Source of the DNA: Onthophagus taurus
Lineage: Eukaryota; Arthropoda; Insecta; Coleoptera; Scarabaeidae
Assembly (NCBI RefSeq): GCF_036711975.1
Contig: NC_091971.1
Location: 2,487,501-2,551,500 of the forward strand
Direction of reading: 5' to 3'
DNA length: 64,000 bases
Of this stretch, positions 49,290-62,446 are shown piece by piece. Each line of letters starts with the position of its first letter. Position 1 is the stretch's first letter. A model generated the notes under the pieces. The model made no database searches. It was not told where the DNA came from and saw only the letters and a list, made by a program, of their open reading frames with translations. The translations under genes and the position numbers were made by a program.

Positions 49290-51230
49290 GAAATGATGAC
49301 GGCCGACTTCGAAGACGTCGGCCGCCATTAGTATTGCTCCAAGTATCACGAGCAATACTTATGGACATCTTCAAAGTCGGCCAATATTATTTCCCAACTC
49401 CAGAATCACGAATAATACTTATGGCGGCCGACGTCTTCGAAGTCGGCCGAGATTCTTTCCCAACCCAAGTATCACGAACAATACTTATAGCGGCCGACAT
49501 CTTCGAAGTCGGCCGAGATTATTTCTTATATCAACAGAATATTATTGTTCTGGGTATTGTTCGTGAAATTTAGGGCGGCCCACATTGAGAACGTCGGGCG
49601 CCATAGATATTGTTCGTGATACTTGGGTTGGTAAAGAATTTCGGCCGACTTCGAAGACGTCGGCCGCCCCAGTGTCACGAGCAATACTTATGGACATCTT
49701 CAAAGTCGGCCAATATTATTTCCCAACTCCAGAATCACGAATATACTTATGGCGGCCGACGTCTTCGAAGTCGACCGAGATTCTTTCCCAACCCAAGTAT
49801 CACGAACAATACTTATAGCGGCCGACATCTTCAAAGTCGGCCAATATTATTTCCCAACTCCAGAATCACGAATATACTTATGGCGGCCGACGTCTTCGAA
49901 GTCGGCCGAGATTCTTTCCCAACCCAAGTATCACGAACAATACTTATAGCGGCAGACATCTTCGAAGTCGGCCAAGATTATTTCTTCTTAGTTCGTGATA
50001 CTTAGGTTGGGAAAGAATCTCGGCCGACTTCCAAGACGTCGGCCGCTCCAAATATCATGAACAATATTTATGGCGGCCAAGATTATTTCTTATATCAACA
50101 GAATATTATTGTTTTGAGTATTGTTCGTGAAATTTAGGGCGGCCCAGATTGAGGACGTCGGGCGCCATAAATATTGTTCGTGATACTTGGGTTGGGAAAG
50201 AATTTCGGCCGACTTCGAAGACGTCGGCCGCCCCAGTATCACGAGCAATACTTATGGACATCTTCAAAGTCGGCCAATATTATTTCCCAACTCCAGAATC
50301 ACGAATATACTTATGGCGGCCGACGTCTTCGAAGTCGGCCGAGATTCTTTCCCAACCCAAGTATCACGAACAATACTTATAGCGGCAGACATCTTCGAAG
50401 TCGGCCGAGATTATTTCTTCTTAGTTCGTGATACTTAGGTTGGGAAAGAATCTCGGCCGACTTCCAAGACGTCGGCCGCTCCAAGTATCATGAACAATAT
50501 TTATGGCGGCCGAGATTATTTCTTATATCACCAGAATATTATTGTTCTGAGTATTGTTCGTGAAATTTAGGGCGGCCCACATTGAGAACGTCGGGCGCCA
50601 TAAATATTGTTCGTGATACTTGGGTTGGGAAAGAATTTCGGCCGACTTCGAAGACGTCGGCCGCTCCAGTATCACGAGCAATACTTATGGACATCTTTAA
50701 AGTCGGCCAAGATTATTTCCCAACTCCAGAATCACGAATAATACTTATGGCGGCCGATGTCTTCAAAGTCGGCCGAGATTCTTTCCCAACCCAAGTATCA
50801 CGAAAAATATTTATGGCGGCCGACATCTTCGAAGTCGGCCGAGATTATTTCTTCTTAGTTCGTGATACTTAGGTTGGGAAAGAATCTCGGTCGACTTCCA
50901 AGACGTCGGCCGCTCCAAGTATCATGAACAATATTTATGGCGGCCGACATTATTTCTTAAATCAACAGAATATTCTTGTTCAGAGTATTGTTCGTGATAT
51001 TTGGGGCGGCCCACATCGAAGACGTCGGCCGCCCCAAGTATTACGAGCAATACTTATGGACATCTTCAAAGTCGGCCAAGATTCTTTCCCAACCCAAGTA
51101 TCACGAACATGTTGGTGGCCGACATCTTCGAAGTCGGCCGAGATTATTTCTTATATCAATAAAATATTATTGTTTAAGTATTGTTCGTGATACTTGGAGC
51201 GCCCGGCGTTTTCGAAGTCGATTTCTGTTG
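49290..51230. repeat. Satellite of 66-bp hairpin units with higher-order structure
   Basis: The base unit is about 66 bp (GACRTCTTC starts at 49364, 49430 and 49496): a hairpin word GGCCGACGTCTTCGAAGTCG GCC or its reverse complement, joined by linkers such as AGATTCTTTCCCAACCCAAG TATCACGAACAATACTTATGG. Blocks of units are inverted relative to each other, and longer blocks recur: GTTCGTGATACTTGGGTTGG after GGCGCCATA at about 49596, 50160 and 50597. The many 60-130-codon frames here (repeated FEVGRDSFPTQVSR) are satellite translations, not genes. GC content is far above the flanks. Confidence 0.92.
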
Positions 51231-53402
51231 ACTCAACATGAAGTATGTTGTCACAACTCAGAGAGAAGCAAATATTTATAATCCAAAAAAGCTTGATTTA
51301 CTTTATATAAGTATTTATTGATTCAATCATTAGTTAGATACACTTTTGTATAGAGTTCTGTACATCCTACGCTATTTTCCCCTCCATTCCCTTTTCCGGT
51401 AATAAATCTTCGTTTTAATACAACGGCAGCACCTAGCACCTCGTAATGGACGAGTTGTCCATGGGAATTCGCCTGCGACCTCTCACCTCGTAGCACCTCT
51501 AAAGTTGTTTTTGTCCTCACCAAGAGCAAAAGCGAGTTCTGCTACTTAACTCGTCGAGAAAAATTGGCGTAATTTATACGGTCGGGAGAAAAGGAATTTA
51601 CATTTCCAGACGCGGCGCCCCTTTTTGTTCAACAACATAGAAAGGGTTAACACGTATAATAAATAACCACAAAAAAATAAAATAATTTTTTTTTAATTAA
51701 ATCCAGACGATTTCTTGTTATATATTTCTTGTAGGTTTTAATGATTTCCTTGTTTGTTAGCACGAGTTGATTGTAGGTGGCTTATAAAGACATCGAACCT
51801 CGAACGTTAATCCCACGTGGCGAAAACAATGATGACGACGACAACGTTGACTAAAGAAAACAAACCTGGAAGATTAACACGGCCAATTTAACCGCGAGAT
51901 TCGCTTTTTTACGAGCTTCTAACGACCCGACGGTTTTATTGGGATAATCTAAGAGCGAGCTTTTCTTAGATTAGTTCTCGAAGCATCTGTGGTGATTATT
52001 AAAAGCGACGCTGTTTGCGAGTTTGCGCGTTCATTAAGACGCTTCTTATGATTACGCGACGATTGCCAACGATAAATCAAAAGCTATTTCGCTATTAACG
52101 TTCAAAATTTGCTTTGTACCATAGAAATTACTTAATGTAGATTTCTGAATTGGTCTCATTTATTTCGTGATGTTTTATAATTATTAGTTGATGTAGAAAT
52201 GTCGATTGGGTGAACAAATTTTGTGTCAGCTGCCAAGTTGCGCAAAATGTTGCAACTGGCGCGCATCCGCCTTCGAGATCGTTAATAAAATCGTTTAGCA
52301 ACCGTATTGTTCCGAACTTTTAGACCGCGGCTCTCTATAAATAATAACCAGTGAACTAACTGTACCTTGACCCCTACTAACAGAAAATTATGCAATACTA
52401 AACGTTAAGAAACTTCATATCATTTCCTCATTTCTTTTTTGATTCAATTTTTAAACGATTACACTAATTATTTTACATCATTGAATTAACTACAAACATT
52501 TAGATTACTTAAACACTCTCTATAAGTACCGAGTATTATTTTTAGGATTTCATTGTGTTGGGTGACGTCATGGTGAAGATTTAAACGTTGAATCTAAAAA
52601 TGAACATCGTGGGTGAATAAAATTAAAACACTTGTATGTATTAGATTAAATCGGCTTTAATTAAATAATTGAGTTATATACAACTATAAAAGCTACACAG
52701 AGTTAAGTATTTACAAGCAAAATTCCAATCTATTTACGATTAATAAAATCATTTCGTTACGTCATAACACTCTGTTAGTTTTAAAAGATAATAAAACGAT
52801 GCGCAATCAGTTTCTTTTTATTTGAGAACAAATTGATCTTGAGGATTGCAAAGTCAGAATGGAGTAATTATAAAGGCGAAAAATGTTTAACATTGAAATT
52901 TCTCCATGGTATACGATGAGATATTAACTTTTAAATGCAAAGTTAATTTAGTTTTTAGTTAAGTTTTTGCGCACACCCAGAGCTTTTAATATAAAAGAAA
53001 AAGAAACGGGTTTCCATTATAAATGATGAAAAGCCTGAATTACATTGCTTGATGTTATTACCTTGAAAACCTTGAAAGAAAACGGGGTGTACCGTAAAAT
53101 CGGTACACCATTGTAATATCGTCTTGCAGGTGTTTGACCCTTTGTTTCTTGTTTAAGTGGAAATGAGAGCGGGACAGGTAAAATGAACAGTACAAAGATA
53201 TATTTACAGTCAGTACAATTTTTCGTTTAACACCTGGATTTCTTTTTTAAACAAGATTTCTTTTTTGAGATCAACTCAGATTTAAATGATACAGAATGAT
53301 TAGGTAATCTTGATTAGATTTGGAAAACGATTGAAATGGATTAAGTAAAGTACATATCAAGCTTGTGTAGGGTTAAAGAAAATAATGAAGCTAAGGCGTA
53401 TA
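51231..53402. other. Intergenic, nothing recognised
   Basis: Mixed AT-rich sequence with a moderately GC-richer part at 51800-52110 (ACGTGGCGAAAACAATGATG). No gene or repeat match found. Short open frames only. Confidence 0.5.
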
Positions 53403-54536
53403 TACAGTGGTAGACAAAAGTCTATGTACAGCATTGAATTTTGAGGTTTTTGAACAATAGCACGCAGATTTCAGTGTGTTCGCATCTGTGATTTTGTATC
53501 TTACGTCCTAAAAGCTCCCAAACATACTCAATTGAATTTAAATTCGGACTTTGAGGAGGTGTATTCAATTGCCTGGGTACATAATATAGCAACCAATGTT
53601 TGATAAGGTTTGCGGTATGCTTGGGGTCATTGTCTTGCTGGAATATCCAGCGATCCTCGAGGGTCAAGTTTTCAATTGGTTTCAAATTTTGTTCTAAAAT
53701 ACTTTTTTGTAATTCGCGACGGTAATGAAAGCTATAACAGTACTCAAACGGGTGCTGTAATGAGACTCCTTACAGCATCCGATGCTGTAATGAGATTTTA
53801 GTAACATTTTATGGAACCAGTTCAAGTTGGTGACATTGGGTCATTAATTTTTCTAGTTGTCAATGTGACAATGTTTGTCTATGGATGTTTAAACACGTTC
53901 TTAGCATCGAATACAAGGTCCAAAATGATGAGGACATTGAACTTTGAGCAATTTCTCTTATTTTGGGAGGTGTACATGAAATATTTTTGTCAGGTGAATA
54001 CATTTTATGTTTTGACAGTTTCTAATTGTCAATTCAAATTTGTATTTTCAAGTGTTACGGTATTACCAACTGGTACATACCTATTTCCCTACATTGTCAA
54101 AATTTATTTTATTTTTGAGAAAGAAAAGGATAAAAACGCGAATTACAAAAAATAGCATAAAAAACACGTTTCATAAGACTTAAAGCACTCATTCATTAAA
54201 AAACTCGTAGCTTCGCCACTCGTTTTTCAACTTGAATTCGTGCATTTCAAACGTGTCTTACGAAACTTGTTTTTTAATATACTATTATAGTTATACCGAT
54301 CCATAATTCCATCAATGTAATGCCAGTTTTCCTACACCAGATGCTGTTATCGCCTTCCAATCTTTGCTGCTTTATAGTTGGTACTACATTTTTCAACTCT
54401 ATCGCCGTGTTTCGTTTTGTCCAAATTTTTGCTCGACCATCACTTCCAAAAATATTGTACTTCGACTCGGCAGTAAACAAAACCCTGGACCAGAAATCCA
54501 TTTCCTTATCGATATGAGATTGAGCAAATTCTAGTC
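53403..54536 (-). pseudogene. Tc1-like transposon remnant with nested insertion
   Basis: Minus-strand transposase catalytic domain in two parts. The upstream part (about 54288-54536) reads RLEFAQSHIDKEMDFWSRVL, FTAESKYNIFGSDGRAKIW and, after a frameshift, YIDGIMDRYNY. The downstream part (53403-53724) reads RRELQKSILEQNLKPIENLT, WIFQQDNDPKHTANLIKHWL and TPPQSPNLNSIEYVWELL. The DDE residues are represented by ESK, QQDND and the SPNLNSIE block. At 53404 CAGTGGTAGACAAAAGTCTA is a typical Tc1-type terminus next to TA. The N-terminus is missing: a CTAG repeat starts at 54537. About 560 bp of foreign sequence separates the parts. Confidence 0.85.
53725..54285. mobile_element. 560-bp insertion splitting the Tc1 remnant
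   Basis: Sequence between the two transposase halves is unrelated to Tc1. Near its left end are repeated words TGCTGTAATGAGACTCCTTA and GATGCTGTAATGAGA. At 54155-54277 an imperfect hairpin pairs AAAACACGTTTCATAAGAC with GTCTTACGAAACTTGTTTT, with AACTCGTAGCTTCGCC at its loop. A 114-codon plus-strand frame (53811-54155) matches no family I know. A non-autonomous DNA element is the simplest reading. Confidence 0.55.
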
Positions 54537-54725
54537 GAAGACTAGAACTACAACTAACACTAACACTAGACCTAGAACTAGAATCATTTGGGTTTAGCCG
54601 TCTTGATAGACGTGTGGCTAAATCATAAATCTAGTATTAGTTCTACATTTAGTTCAATAAATATACAACAACCGAGCACTGAATAACTATAAAACTGGAA
54701 CTAACACTAGCACTGTCACTTTTGT
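54537..54725. repeat. CTAG palindromic repeat
   Basis: Core GGGTTTAGCCGTCTTGATAG then ACGTGTGGCTAAAT, with arm CTAACACTAGACCTAGAACT. It ends with ATATACAACAACCGAGCACT and GAATAACTATAAAACTGG, the recurrent end segment. It truncates the Tc1 transposase. Confidence 0.85.
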
Positions 54726-56759
54726 GATAAGTAAGTATCTCTAATGACACTATAACACTAATTTTCTATTACCTTATTATGTTTTACAAAAACCTCATAA
54801 TTCAATTATTTATCTATTTATCTATGTATCTCATTATTAGAAGTTTCTATTATCAAGTACTGATAAAGCTTGTATCTTTCTGACCACCACAACACATTCA
54901 CTATAAATGCAAAAAATATTATAAGACATAAATTAAAATTAATTCTTTGTAGTCTTCATTATCTTGATCGTTATCTTCATACATAGAAGTATTTTACTCC
55001 GTAAATTCTTACAATCGTACTTATCTATATCACTTTTATTTCATTTTCGCACTTTAAATTTCAAAATCTAAAACTCATTGGATATAGTACATACAAAGTG
55101 TTGAATGTAGCAGGTAAAAAATAATCTCATGATAGACGTAATGTATATTTTGGAACAGCTTGCAGGTGTTTAATCGAAATGGTGCGTTAGACACATTGAA
55201 ATTCAGATTATATGGATTGTACATGCCCCACTTCCGGTTTACCAAAAACACTCCTACATCTTTGAACCCAAAAGAACCGCACCATTTGCTTTGTAGCTCA
55301 CTTAGCAGAGATTTGATTCAATAAAAAAACGAAATTAAATACTATTTTTTAATTGTTAGACATAATGATCTAAAACCCTTCCGAAACTTTCCAAAACATT
55401 TTTTTAGTTCATAGGGAACCATTAGGGAGTGTTTTTTTTTAATGAATTATTTTAATGTAATTATTTTTTGTCGTATTAATCAACATGAAAAAGTAGTTAA
55501 AGTTAAATAACTTAGGGAAGTTTTTTTGTCAATTAAAATTTTTTAACCACGTGTGCATCATCATCAATTTTAAAATTTCAAATGTGAGAACAAAAAGTTC
55601 TTTGTATATGAAATATTTCTTCGTAAAGGTTTATAAAATAATGTCTAAGCCGTCGTATAAGATATGAAAGAGGGGGAATTTAACGTTTGATAAGAGACCC
55701 GCTTGCACAAACATCCTTCCCTAGCGATAAAGTGTCGCTTCTGGAAAGTACAGCACTTTAAAGTTACTCAGCCATTTGGTAATCGTTACGTATTTGATTT
55801 AACACTTCCTTTCTTAGAATATCTAAGATTTATTTTTTTAACGGAGCAGATAGATTAATGAGTAATTTATGTAATTTATTGATTTTAACAATTGGACAGT
55901 TTGTAGTTTTTTGAAACGTGTGGCAACAGAAACTACCTCGTCAAACAAAACGGCAAACGCTGATTTAAATCCGACCTAGTTGTTTTCGAAATTTACTCCG
56001 TACAGATCTCTTGTTACATGTGACGCAAATTGCTCAGGTTATGTTTACCAGATTATCTACGGTGCCCTGGCAAGGCTTTATTGCGCGGCGTTCGAGTTGT
56101 TTATGTCCAATTGTTAGAACGCGAGGTTAACAATGGGGGGTTTAATTTTGAAACAAAGATGTTTTGGTAATTACTTTTTTGCAACATAATATAACATGCA
56201 TAATAATAAATAAAGACATTTTTTTTTTTAATTTTTCTATTAATTTTAGTTACATCCGGGCCACATAAAACAAGGACTTTGACCTCGAACTCTGAAGTTT
56301 CGTAGCGTTGAACCTTTTTTTCAACAGAGGATTAATATTTAACATCCTTCTACCTGCTGGTAGGACCCCATTCCGGCAACCAAACGAAGTGCGGGCCAAA
56401 GGGGGGGGTTTTTGTTGCTCTACTCAAGGTTACTAAAGCGTCAATCTCTGGTTAACTTTTTTTTGCGACTATATATTTTCTTTTTATTTCGAAATTCGCA
56501 TGCATAACCGATCAATTTCGGTTGCACAACGATACCCGCCGCGATGCGATCAAAAAAATAAATAAATAAAACCTCCCGGTGACTATACCACTACCATTAT
56601 CACACAATGGGTCTTTTATGACGTGTTTTAAACTAATAAATTGGCCAGTCGTGTACGGCTGCGGTCGAGTTAATAACGCAATCGTATGTATCGAAGCATT
56701 TCGATTCGTAATTTTAACACTTGATTAATATTTAATATTTAAGATGGATTAACCCGAAA
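54726..56759. other. Intergenic, nothing recognised
   Basis: AT-rich, with a G-run at about 56400. No open frame with a domain and no match to other repeats in the window. Confidence 0.5.
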
Positions 56760-57070
56760 ATTTTTAGTACTAGTTCTAATGTTAGTGTTAGTTCTAGTTT
56801 TAGTTGTTATTTAGCGTTAGATTGTATATTTTTCATTGGATTAAACGTAGAACTAACAATAGACCTAGAACTAGAAACATTCGGGTTTAGCCGTGCGTCT
56901 CTTAAGACGGCTAAACCCGAATGTTTCTAGTTCTAGGTTTAGTTCTGCTTTCAATTCACTAAAAATATAGAACAATCTAGTGCTGAATTAACCCCGAATG
57001 TTTCTATTTCTAGGTTTAGTGTTAGTTTTACTTTCAGTTCACTAAAAATATACAACAATCTAGTGCTGAA
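56760..57070. repeat. CTAG palindromic repeat, reversed core, plus end-segment duplicates
   Basis: Core GGGTTTAGCCGTGCGTCTCT then TAAGACGGCTAAACCC with full arms. The end segment CACTAAAAATATAGAACAAT CTAGTGCTGAATTA occurs twice in direct orientation (about 56957 and 57041) with a short CTAG arm between. Confidence 0.85.
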
Positions 57071-57089
57071 TTACACTTAAAACTTCTTT

Positions 57090-57400
57090 CTAGAGCACGT
57101 CTGAATATTCTCCCTTCATCTATACGCCGCACATGGCTGGCCCATAGCAACTTTAAGCTGTGTCCAAACATAAAACGTCAGTCGAATTCATTGCCGTCTC
57201 TGGCGAGGTTGGTTCCCAGATATATGAAGTTCCTTCTCTATATTACAATTCGACATAGTTAGATCCCGTCCTATTGGCATGTTTCCACGTGATTGCATCA
57301 CATTCATTTTGTCGCCGTTGATAGGTAGCCTTGCATCTCGTGCTGCCGTATTGAGTTTAGCTAAGACTTCTTCTTCTCAGAGCCAGGGTAGAAAGTGTAA
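57090..57400 (-). pseudogene. Non-LTR retrotransposon reverse transcriptase fragment
   Basis: Minus strand reads KLNTAARDARLPINGDKMNV then MPIGRDLTMSNCNIEKE and, after a frameshift, FIYLGTNLARDGNEFD, the YLG-containing end of an insect non-LTR reverse transcriptase. Right after it comes LLWASHVRRIDEGRIFRRAL, which matches the LRWxGHVxRMDExRxxKRxL block that normally lies further downstream, so an internal deletion is evident. Stops and frameshifts show it is dead. Flanked by CTAG repeats at 56760-57070 and a fragment at 57500-57535. Confidence 0.7.
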
Positions 57401-57635
57401 GTGACCCAACCCAAGCCAACCCTTTTTTTACGACGTCGGGGAAAATCTGCTAAACAGACTAGGATCTTGAGCAACCTTCTGAAGTGACCATTCGAACTTG
57501 TGATTCTAGGTCTAGTGTTAGTTTTAGTTTAATTAACACCGGCCGTAAAAGCCTTCGTACTTATATGTAACAAAAACTCTCAAAATGAAACAAAATATGA
57601 ATTTGTATGTATTCTATGTAATTCAAACAAATAAT

Positions 57636-58310
57636 TCAGAAAAGCTTCTTTCTGTTGCGCACGTTGTTGGTGAGCAATTTAAGATTTGCTACTTTGCTTA
57701 AAGATGTAGTACAACAAAGAGACTTCCACCATATAACAGAATGCAGTTCACCCCTATCCAAAGCTTTCCACACGAAATCGTTAGAAAATAATTGTTCTTT
57801 TGATTTATAATAGGCAATTTCAGTTATAAAGTTTGCTACATTAGATGCATTAACCAGAAGCGCCGATAATTTATTGATATATGTCAATGCTGCAATATAC
57901 CCGTCGTTACTGAGATGTTTTCCCATAATTTTTGAATCTAGTAAATTTGCTACTAAGTGTAAAGGTGCAACAACCATATCTCTTCGTGCCTTTAAAAGTT
58001 ATAGAATTGTTTTTACCTCTAAACCTGGGCATTCACTTTGTGGTTGATCATTCAAATGTTGAAAATAGTCAACAACACGAGAAATGCAAGGTTGGGAAGT
58101 TTGTACATTTTTTAAAATTATTGAAATGAGATTTAAAATCTTATATTATGTATCAAGTTTCTCCAAGAATATATCGCTTAAAATGTTACGTTTAACATTT
58201 GCGTCTAAAATACTTGTTATAGTTTTTGTTATAACCAACTCTTTTAAGTTTCTTATAGGGACTTTACAGCATTATCAAAACACCGAAAGCGCATGCGCAG
58301 ATACATCCTA
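57636..58310 (-). pseudogene. hAT-like transposase C-terminal fragment
   Basis: Minus-strand frame from 57977 reads APLHLVANLLDSKIMGKHLS and then WWKSLCCTTSLSKVANLKLL, ending NNVRNRKKLF. This matches the hAT dimerisation region (LHxxAxxLxPxxxG .. WWKxLC..LSKVAxxIL), where the usual SAxxERxFS block is deleted. Further upstream, 57985-58300 reads LIRNLKELVITKTITSIL and ISRVVDYFQHLND with stops between, consistent with the same transposase. No terminal repeats found. Confidence 0.65.
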
Positions 58311-58529
58311 GCTCCTAATTTATGAAAAATTTGTTTGGTAATTTACAGTAAATTACGGTAAATATGTTGGTAATTTACAAATTTACATCACTGGGTACAA
58401 TACTCCGACCCATTTAATACCCCTGTCCTCGTCTTGTCTCTGCCAGAGTCTCTGCAAACTTGGAACTGAGTTCTTCTATGTTCTTCTCCTGAAACCCAAC
58501 CCAACCCAGCCGACGTATCTTCAGACGCA

Positions 58530-58920
58530 CGGCTAATCACGAATTTTTCTAGTTCTATGTCTAGTCTTAGTTTAATAAAAACATGTAACATAATGATATT
58601 TAGTGCTAAATTTAGCCGTCTTGAAAGACGTACGGCTAAACCCGAATATTTTTAATTCTAGGTGTAGTATTAGTTCTGGTTTTAATCGTAATTCAGCGCT
58701 AAATTGTTGTATATTTTTAGTGAACTAACACTAAACCTAGAACAAGAAACATTCGGGTTTGAGAGCCGTCTTGAGAGACGTTCGGCTAAATCCGAATGTT
58801 TCTAGTTCTAGTGTTTACAATTAAAACTAGATCCAACACTACATCTAGAACTAGAAACATTCGGGTTTAGACATACGTCTTTTAAGACGGCTAAATGCGA
58901 ATTTGTGTTAATTCTAGGCG
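58530..58920. repeat. CTAG palindromic repeat cluster
   Basis: At least three decayed units: a TTTAGCCGTCTTGAAAGACG core at 58614, a unit with GAGAGCCGTCTTGAGAGACG at 58760, and a reversed core GGGTTTAGACATACGTCTTT at 58864. End segments TAATTCAGCGCTAAATTGTT and TATATTTTTAGTGAAC separate the first two. Confidence 0.82.
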
Positions 58921-60358
58921 ATTACCATCTATTTTTAAGAATATAGTCTTTGTTGATTTAAATTCCATAAAGATCTGTTAATACCAAACCAATATTAGAA
59001 CCTGTATTATTGTAAATATAAAAGATATTTTATTAAAATAATAAATTAATATCATTAAAAGTTAAAATAAAAAAAAAATTATAATAATGTTGTAAGAATA
59101 GATTTGTATAAACTGAAACTAAATTAGCTCACAGTATAATTTCATAATACCAACACCATGATGAAACACATTATAAACAGATCTTTGAAAAAAAAGGTTA
59201 TTGGTGAACAGGTAGAGTTGAACGGTGACGGCAAGTCGCAAGTGTATACGGCCTATTGGTACATACGGATACTTGCACAATTCCGCTTGCTGGGTTGCAA
59301 CACCCGAACGATTGATATTACGCTGATATATACGAGTCGCGGTTGGGCAACGGGCTCGGAGCCGCGGCCGCAAGGTTAACACCACCTCTCGGAGATCTCT
59401 GCCCGTTCGCGAGCCACTTAACAATAAGCTGCACCTGTTTTAACAGTTACCCAAGCGTCCGAACACGCCCAAACTCAGCGCGAATTAAACCTATGCACCG
59501 GAGAGACAACGACGCGGACAACCACCGTCGGGGTTTCTTGGTAAAAGGTGCGCGCTCGAGAAAGAGCTATCTCAAAATTGCATTCGCAATTATCTCTCAG
59601 AAAGTTCAATGTGAAAAGGAAGGGAAGGATACGAAACTTTTCATCACATTTATTCCTTCGAGATTAATTGCCTTTGGTTTTAGAGTAACAATTATGATAA
59701 TAAAATCTACGTGTCTGCCATCTAATAAATTAATTTGTACAACGCGTGCCTACGCACTCCTGGGGACGGCAATAAACGCTGTCATAAATATGCAAATGTG
59801 TGATATTTAAGAAAGCGACATGTGGGTATCGCGCCTGGCCGCCTTCGCTTCTAACTAGTAATACCGTTTCACTACCAATAAGTTCCTATAATTGTGCGAA
59901 ACGCGTTCCCCAATGGAAACAACGTCTGATGTTTACCGCTAGCAAATACCTACTGCTTTTGTATAACAACCCACTAACGCTATACGACTTTCTACGCGTG
60001 TTAAAACTTTATCTTCAAATGCATTATTCATATGTCAAGTTCTTTAACGAGGTTTCCAAGTATTCGAATAAAAATATTTTTTACTTTCTCGCATATTTCA
60101 CGAAATATTATATATATCTTAATAAACCTAGAATCTTGTAAACCATAATATTTCATTACATAACCATACAAAAAAGATCAAGTAAAATTGAATAAGGTTA
60201 ATATAAAAAAAAATCTTCAAATACTGTTTGTATTATTATTACTCCATTAATTTTTAATAATTAACAACGATCTTCTAAGTTTACTTTTTCTTAATAATAC
60301 AACTTTTAAATACATTTTAAAATTCTTACCTCTTAAAACCTCCACACCCAATCAAAAT
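58921..60358. other. Intergenic with a GC-richer island before NDUFV1
   Basis: Positions 59340-59560 are GC-rich (CGGAGCCGCGGCCGCAAGG). A plus-strand frame of 155 codons (59343-59810) and an overlapping one of 113 codons (59800-60141, non-ATG start possible) contain no domain I recognise. The last 200 bp should be the NDUFV1 3' UTR. Confidence 0.45.
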
Positions 60359-62159
<1,801 letters not shown>

Positions 62160-62446
62160 TTTTTTGGCATAAAATCTTTTTGACGTTTAACGTCAAATTC
62201 GTTTGTAAGGTTTTACCCAATATTAAAATACCTAATCATTTCATTTTTAATTTAATTTCTAATAATGAAATTAATAGTATTAATTGTGTATTATTAATTT
62301 TAAATGATAAATTGATATTAAAAAAGAAATTAATGAATTAGGTTATATGATTATTAGGACTTGTGAGAGATCGCTAAATCGTAGTGCAGGTGTACTCAGG
62401 TGACAGTTCTGTTTTTAAAACCTCTTTTCCGGAATAATAGCAAAAA
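62160..62446. promoter_or_regulatory. Divergent NDUFV1 / IGBP1 promoter region
   Basis: Only 287 bp separate the two ATGs. It contains TTTTTGACGTTTAACGTCAA at about 62179-62197, close to the NDUFV1 start. A further TAGGTTATGTTTTTTGGTC lies at about 62021 in NDUFV1 intron 1. GGTGTACTCAGGTGACAG at about 62389 may be near the IGBP1 start site. No TATA box. Shared promoter use is inferred from spacing. Confidence 0.5.

Noticed and set aside
49334-51281. Many overlapping plus-strand frames of 60-131 codons with repeated peptide words
   Set aside because: They are translations of the 66-bp satellite in several frames; peptide repeats follow the DNA period and no domain is present.
53811-54155. 114-codon plus-strand frame inside the Tc1 remnant
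   Set aside because: It lies in the nested insertion, is composition-driven (Phe/Val/Tyr-rich) and matches no family I recognise.
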